A stretch of DNA of 64,000 bases from Cymbidium sinense (lineage: Eukaryota > Streptophyta > Magnoliopsida > Asparagales > Orchidaceae). The DNA lies in contig CM038222.1 of the NCBI GenBank assembly GCA_021442155.1, positions 107,821,121-107,885,120 on the forward strand, in the 5' to 3' direction. Below the pieces are notes generated by a model. The model was not told where the DNA came from. It was given only the letters and a program-made list of their open reading frames with translations, and did no database searches. The position numbers were made by a program, and so were the translations under genes. Positions 60,852 through 64,000 of the stretch are shown here, piece by piece. Each line of letters starts with the position of its first letter. Within the stretch, counting starts at the first letter, position 1.

Positions 60852-63800
60852 TGTTGACCTCACTTTTGGAATGAGGATTAATCCTCCCCATCTTAGATTT
60901 AGGAACCTTCTAGACACTTGAATTTCCTTAGTGCTAGGACACTTCTAGTGATTAAGGGGAAACTAAAACTTAAGCTTAGAGACTTAGAAGGCAAAACCCT
61001 AAGCTCAGAGTCCACCTTAGGATAAATAGGATCTACCTATCCTATGGCCTAAACCAAGACTCATAACTATTCACTCATCCAAACCTAAGCTCATGTAGAT
61101 GGAGCTAAACCAATCTCAAATCTATTCAATTGATCTTAATTAAATTTGTTTTCAAATCCAAGCTCCAAGTTAAATTAACTTGGGCCTTAACCCAAGTTAG
61201 TACACCATGATCCTATAACTCAATCCAAAACCATTCAAGCAAACTAAATCTAATTTAATTTTCTCAATCACTCTAATTATTCATTAGATCATTTCAAGCC
61301 ACTTCAATACTTGCAATCAAACCAATTGAACCAAAGGAACGTAACCAACATAAGTTAGCCCATTTGACCTAAAAGGTTCAAATGTGCCAAACCTAATTAT
61401 GCTCAAGTTAATTACAATCAAAGCTACCATTCAACTTCAAATTTACCATTAAACACACCCCAACCATTCATAACCCCAATTGGTCCAAGTTGGATTGACC
61501 AAGTCACTTGACGCAAAGTGATTAAAAAAAGGATTATAAATCATTATTGATTACTCCACTGCAATCAATTGAACCTAATCAAGCCAATTGGACCCTTTGA
61601 CCCAAGTTGACCCAATTTGGCTTAAAGGGTCAAATTGAACCAAATCAAATCTTAAATTAAATTGATTGAAATCAATGCTTCCAACCAATCACTAATTCAA
61701 TGTTAAACATAATCCAACCTTCAATTAGAACTAATTTGGTCAACCTAACCCAATTAGCCCACTTATCCCAATTTGACCTAAAGGGTCAAATTGAACCAAT
61801 TCACTCCTTAATCCAATTTAATTCAAATCAATCATTTTAATCAAACACCAATAATCAATTGAATATAGACCTAACCCATGCTCAAGCCAATTTGGTCAAT
61901 TTAGTTAAATTGGTCAACATGACCCATTTGATCCAAATTGAACCATATAAGCCAAATTTAAATCTAACTCAAATTGAATCAAACCAATTGCACTCATTCA
62001 CTCCAAATGACCAAATGAACTCACCCAAATCATCATTTTGATCCAATTTGGTCAAATTGGTCAACTTAGCCCAATAGAACCCATTTGACCCATATGGGTC
62101 AAATTGAGCCAAACCCAACTAAACCAAACCCAACCCAACCAAACTTGGCATGACTCATCCTTAGGTCACCATCGGCCTTCCCAAGTCAGCCCAACCCATG
62201 GTGAACCCAGTTTGGGACAAACTCATTGAACCAAGCCACCCAAATAAGATAAAATCTAGATTTAGATGGGTTCTCCACCCCCTTATCCCATGGCAGCCAC
62301 CTTTTTCTCTTCTTAGATAAAAGGACCACTGACCAAACCTAACTTAAAGTAGTTAGGCTCAGCCTTTGGATAAGAGAGGGTGAGCTCACCCATGGCAACC
62401 CATTGGTCCACCTAAGGGAGAGGGTACACCTCATGCCAGCCCACTACACTCCCTCAGCCTATCACCCTTAGCCAACTCAACATTCCCCTACCATCTTTGG
62501 CCACCTACCCTAGCCGGACAGCTGCCAAAGGTTGAACCAATCCCGCCCTTGGTTCAGTTGGGAAGGAGAGTATACTCCACCCCATGGATTCAAACTGAGC
62601 ACACACCTTCCTTAGAGCCTTTCGCACAATCCTGTACCTTCTCCAAGCTCCTCGTGCACTCCACTATTGACGAGACCAACTCTCGACCGAACCCAAGAGC
62701 TCCTTTCATCCTAGTTTCCTAAACCTGCACCAAACCCAAATTAACTTTTTCCACACCTTCACCTCACTTTGGCAAACTGAAAGAATCGTTTCCTTAGCAA
62801 TTCAACCACTCGAAGATGTCTCAATACCAACTTCGGTGAGCTTTGCAGCTGTGTTTGGTCCATAGAGCGATTAATGAGGAGGCAACTCATAACCTTCTCA
62901 ATCGGGCTTCATCTCTTCAAGACAAATCAACCTTTATTGGTGGACTGCCAGTCTATAAGTCTAGCAAGGTAAAAATCAGGCAACCGTAGCTTTGGCCCCC
63001 TAGGTGCTAGCTTCTTTTTTCAGTGAATCGTGTTTTCATGCGATCTCCATCGTAGGATCCTCCTAGATTCATTCCCTAGTCATTTTAGAGTCGATTTCAC
63101 CATCAAACAAGCTCTGGTGAACTCGGATCGAGCAACAGAAGGCAGACGGTGTTTGTCTACCAGCACTCGTAGGACGACAGATCACCAGTCGTCCGTCTTG
63201 CATGATTAGAACAAACAACCAATGTTAATTGCATTAGAAATTTCAATTTAACCCCTTTAAAATCACAAGATTAATCTCATCCAAGCAAGCCGAGATCGGA
63301 TGGCCAAGACAAAATCGCATCCACCGCCGCTGAGTCAACTATTGCGTCGAACTATTTAAGTAACCAATACTGTGGCTCCAAGTGGAAAGCATTGTCGCGT
63401 CAGCGTCCGCATGATGCCAACGGTTTAAAAATATAATTAGGCTTTAAAAATGTAATTAAATGGCTAGAACTTCAAAAAATTATAACTAATTATATAAAAA
63501 TCCAAAATTGCAAATAAATTCATTTTGAAAAAGTTAGACATAGGAGAATTTAAGAAATAAAATAAAATCCTTCATTTATATCCAGTGAATAGTGCTTAAT
63601 TAAAGTTTAAAGCTTAGTCTAATTACCTTAATTAAGGTCAAATTACTTGGCTAATTAATTCCAATTTTAGTGGGATGATCCCATGGGATGTCCTCTACCT
63701 CCCATAATTTTCTTGGAATTATTTACCATGTAAATTAAAGAATTTGGAATTTCAATCCTAATTACTCTCATTAATTAAATAAATAATTATTAAAATTAAT

Positions 63801-64000
63801 AAATAGTAAAAATTAAATAATTAATGATAATTAATCATTATGAATAGTGGGAATAATGAGGAGAAGAAATTAGGACACTTTCCTAGTTATAGTTTGAATT
63901 GTATTTTTTTAAGAGAGATAATTAACATGCGTAATAATTAGGGATTAATTTGAAAAATTAATGATAAGATAGAAATTAAACAAAATTAATGATTGGTTTA
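60852..64000 (+). mobile_element. LTR-7, 3' LTR of gypsy2, cut by the window edge
   Basis: It starts TGTTGACCTCACTTTTGGAATG exactly where the 3' LTR should and keeps the family order: CACTAGAAGTGTCC-type block (complement form near 60945), the 160-bp array (61130-62160), a GC-rich block (62150-63430) with a degenerate hairpin near 63186-63220, and then the AT-rich region. The window ends before the 100-bp motifs and the TATA box. Because LTR-5 keeps only the other half of the LTR, the two overlap little in the window and cannot be used to date the insertion. Confidence 0.88.

Larger units (their letters stand above)
42107..64000 (+). mobile_element. gypsy2, Tat-lineage Ty3/gypsy element with long LTRs
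   Basis: The order is 5' LTR (partial), primer-binding region, extra ORF, gag, RT, RNase H, archaeal-type RNase H, integrase, 3' repeats, 3' LTR. Internal length without LTR-6 is about 10.1 kb, less the lost protease. Domain order PR-RT-RH-aRH-IN is that of Tat. It is non-autonomous and non-functional. Confidence 0.88.

Overview
This window is plant nuclear heterochromatin made of nested, decayed Ty3/gypsy LTR retrotransposons. I see no intact gene, host gene, tRNA, rRNA or CRISPR array. The plant origin rests on Tat-lineage gypsy features (a degenerate native RNase H followed by a second, archaeal-type RNase H; tandem repeats between pol and the 3' LTR) and on a plant mobile domain (PMD) pseudogene. 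The DNA is AT-rich. Coding relics are broken mainly by TAG/TGA stops where related copies or family motifs have Gln or Arg, which fits C-to-T decay of methylated DNA. I cannot name the species.

One family of unusually long LTRs covers more than half of the window. In its own sense it starts TGTTGACC and ends ACCACA. Three copies are complete solo LTRs of about 6.1 to 7.5 kb, each bounded by an exact 5-bp target-site duplication (TSD): 8494-15342 (TCTAC), 28337-35882 (CTATC) and 52120-58239 (GTACC). Others are partial: 7454-8493 continued at 15348-19466, then 19467-23904, 42107-44632 and 60852-64000. A 0.9-kb relative lies at 38158-39059 (TTACT).

Layout. 1-2594: microsatellite, minisatellite-like repeats and unassigned DNA. 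2595-5661 (-): PMD pseudogene. 5810-7053: a 42-bp minisatellite and a recent 236-bp tandem duplication. 7090-7453 (-): integrase tail of gypsy0. 7454-23904: stacked LTRs. 23905-40650 (-): gypsy1 (3' repeats, integrase, RNase H, RT, protease, gag), split by two LTR insertions. 40651-42106: unclassified insertion. 42107-64000 (+): gypsy2 (5' LTR, primer-binding region, extra ORF, gag, RT, two RNases H, integrase, 3' repeats, 3' LTR cut by the window edge), with a 6.1-kb solo LTR in its integrase and its protease region deleted.

Read as layers, gypsy elements of one Tat family inserted first, long LTRs of the same family then jumped into LTRs and pol genes, and recombination reduced the later arrivals to solo LTRs. 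Nothing in the window looks able to transpose alone: gypsy2 has lost its protease, gypsy1 has lost its RT catalytic pair, and integrase catalytic residues are substituted.
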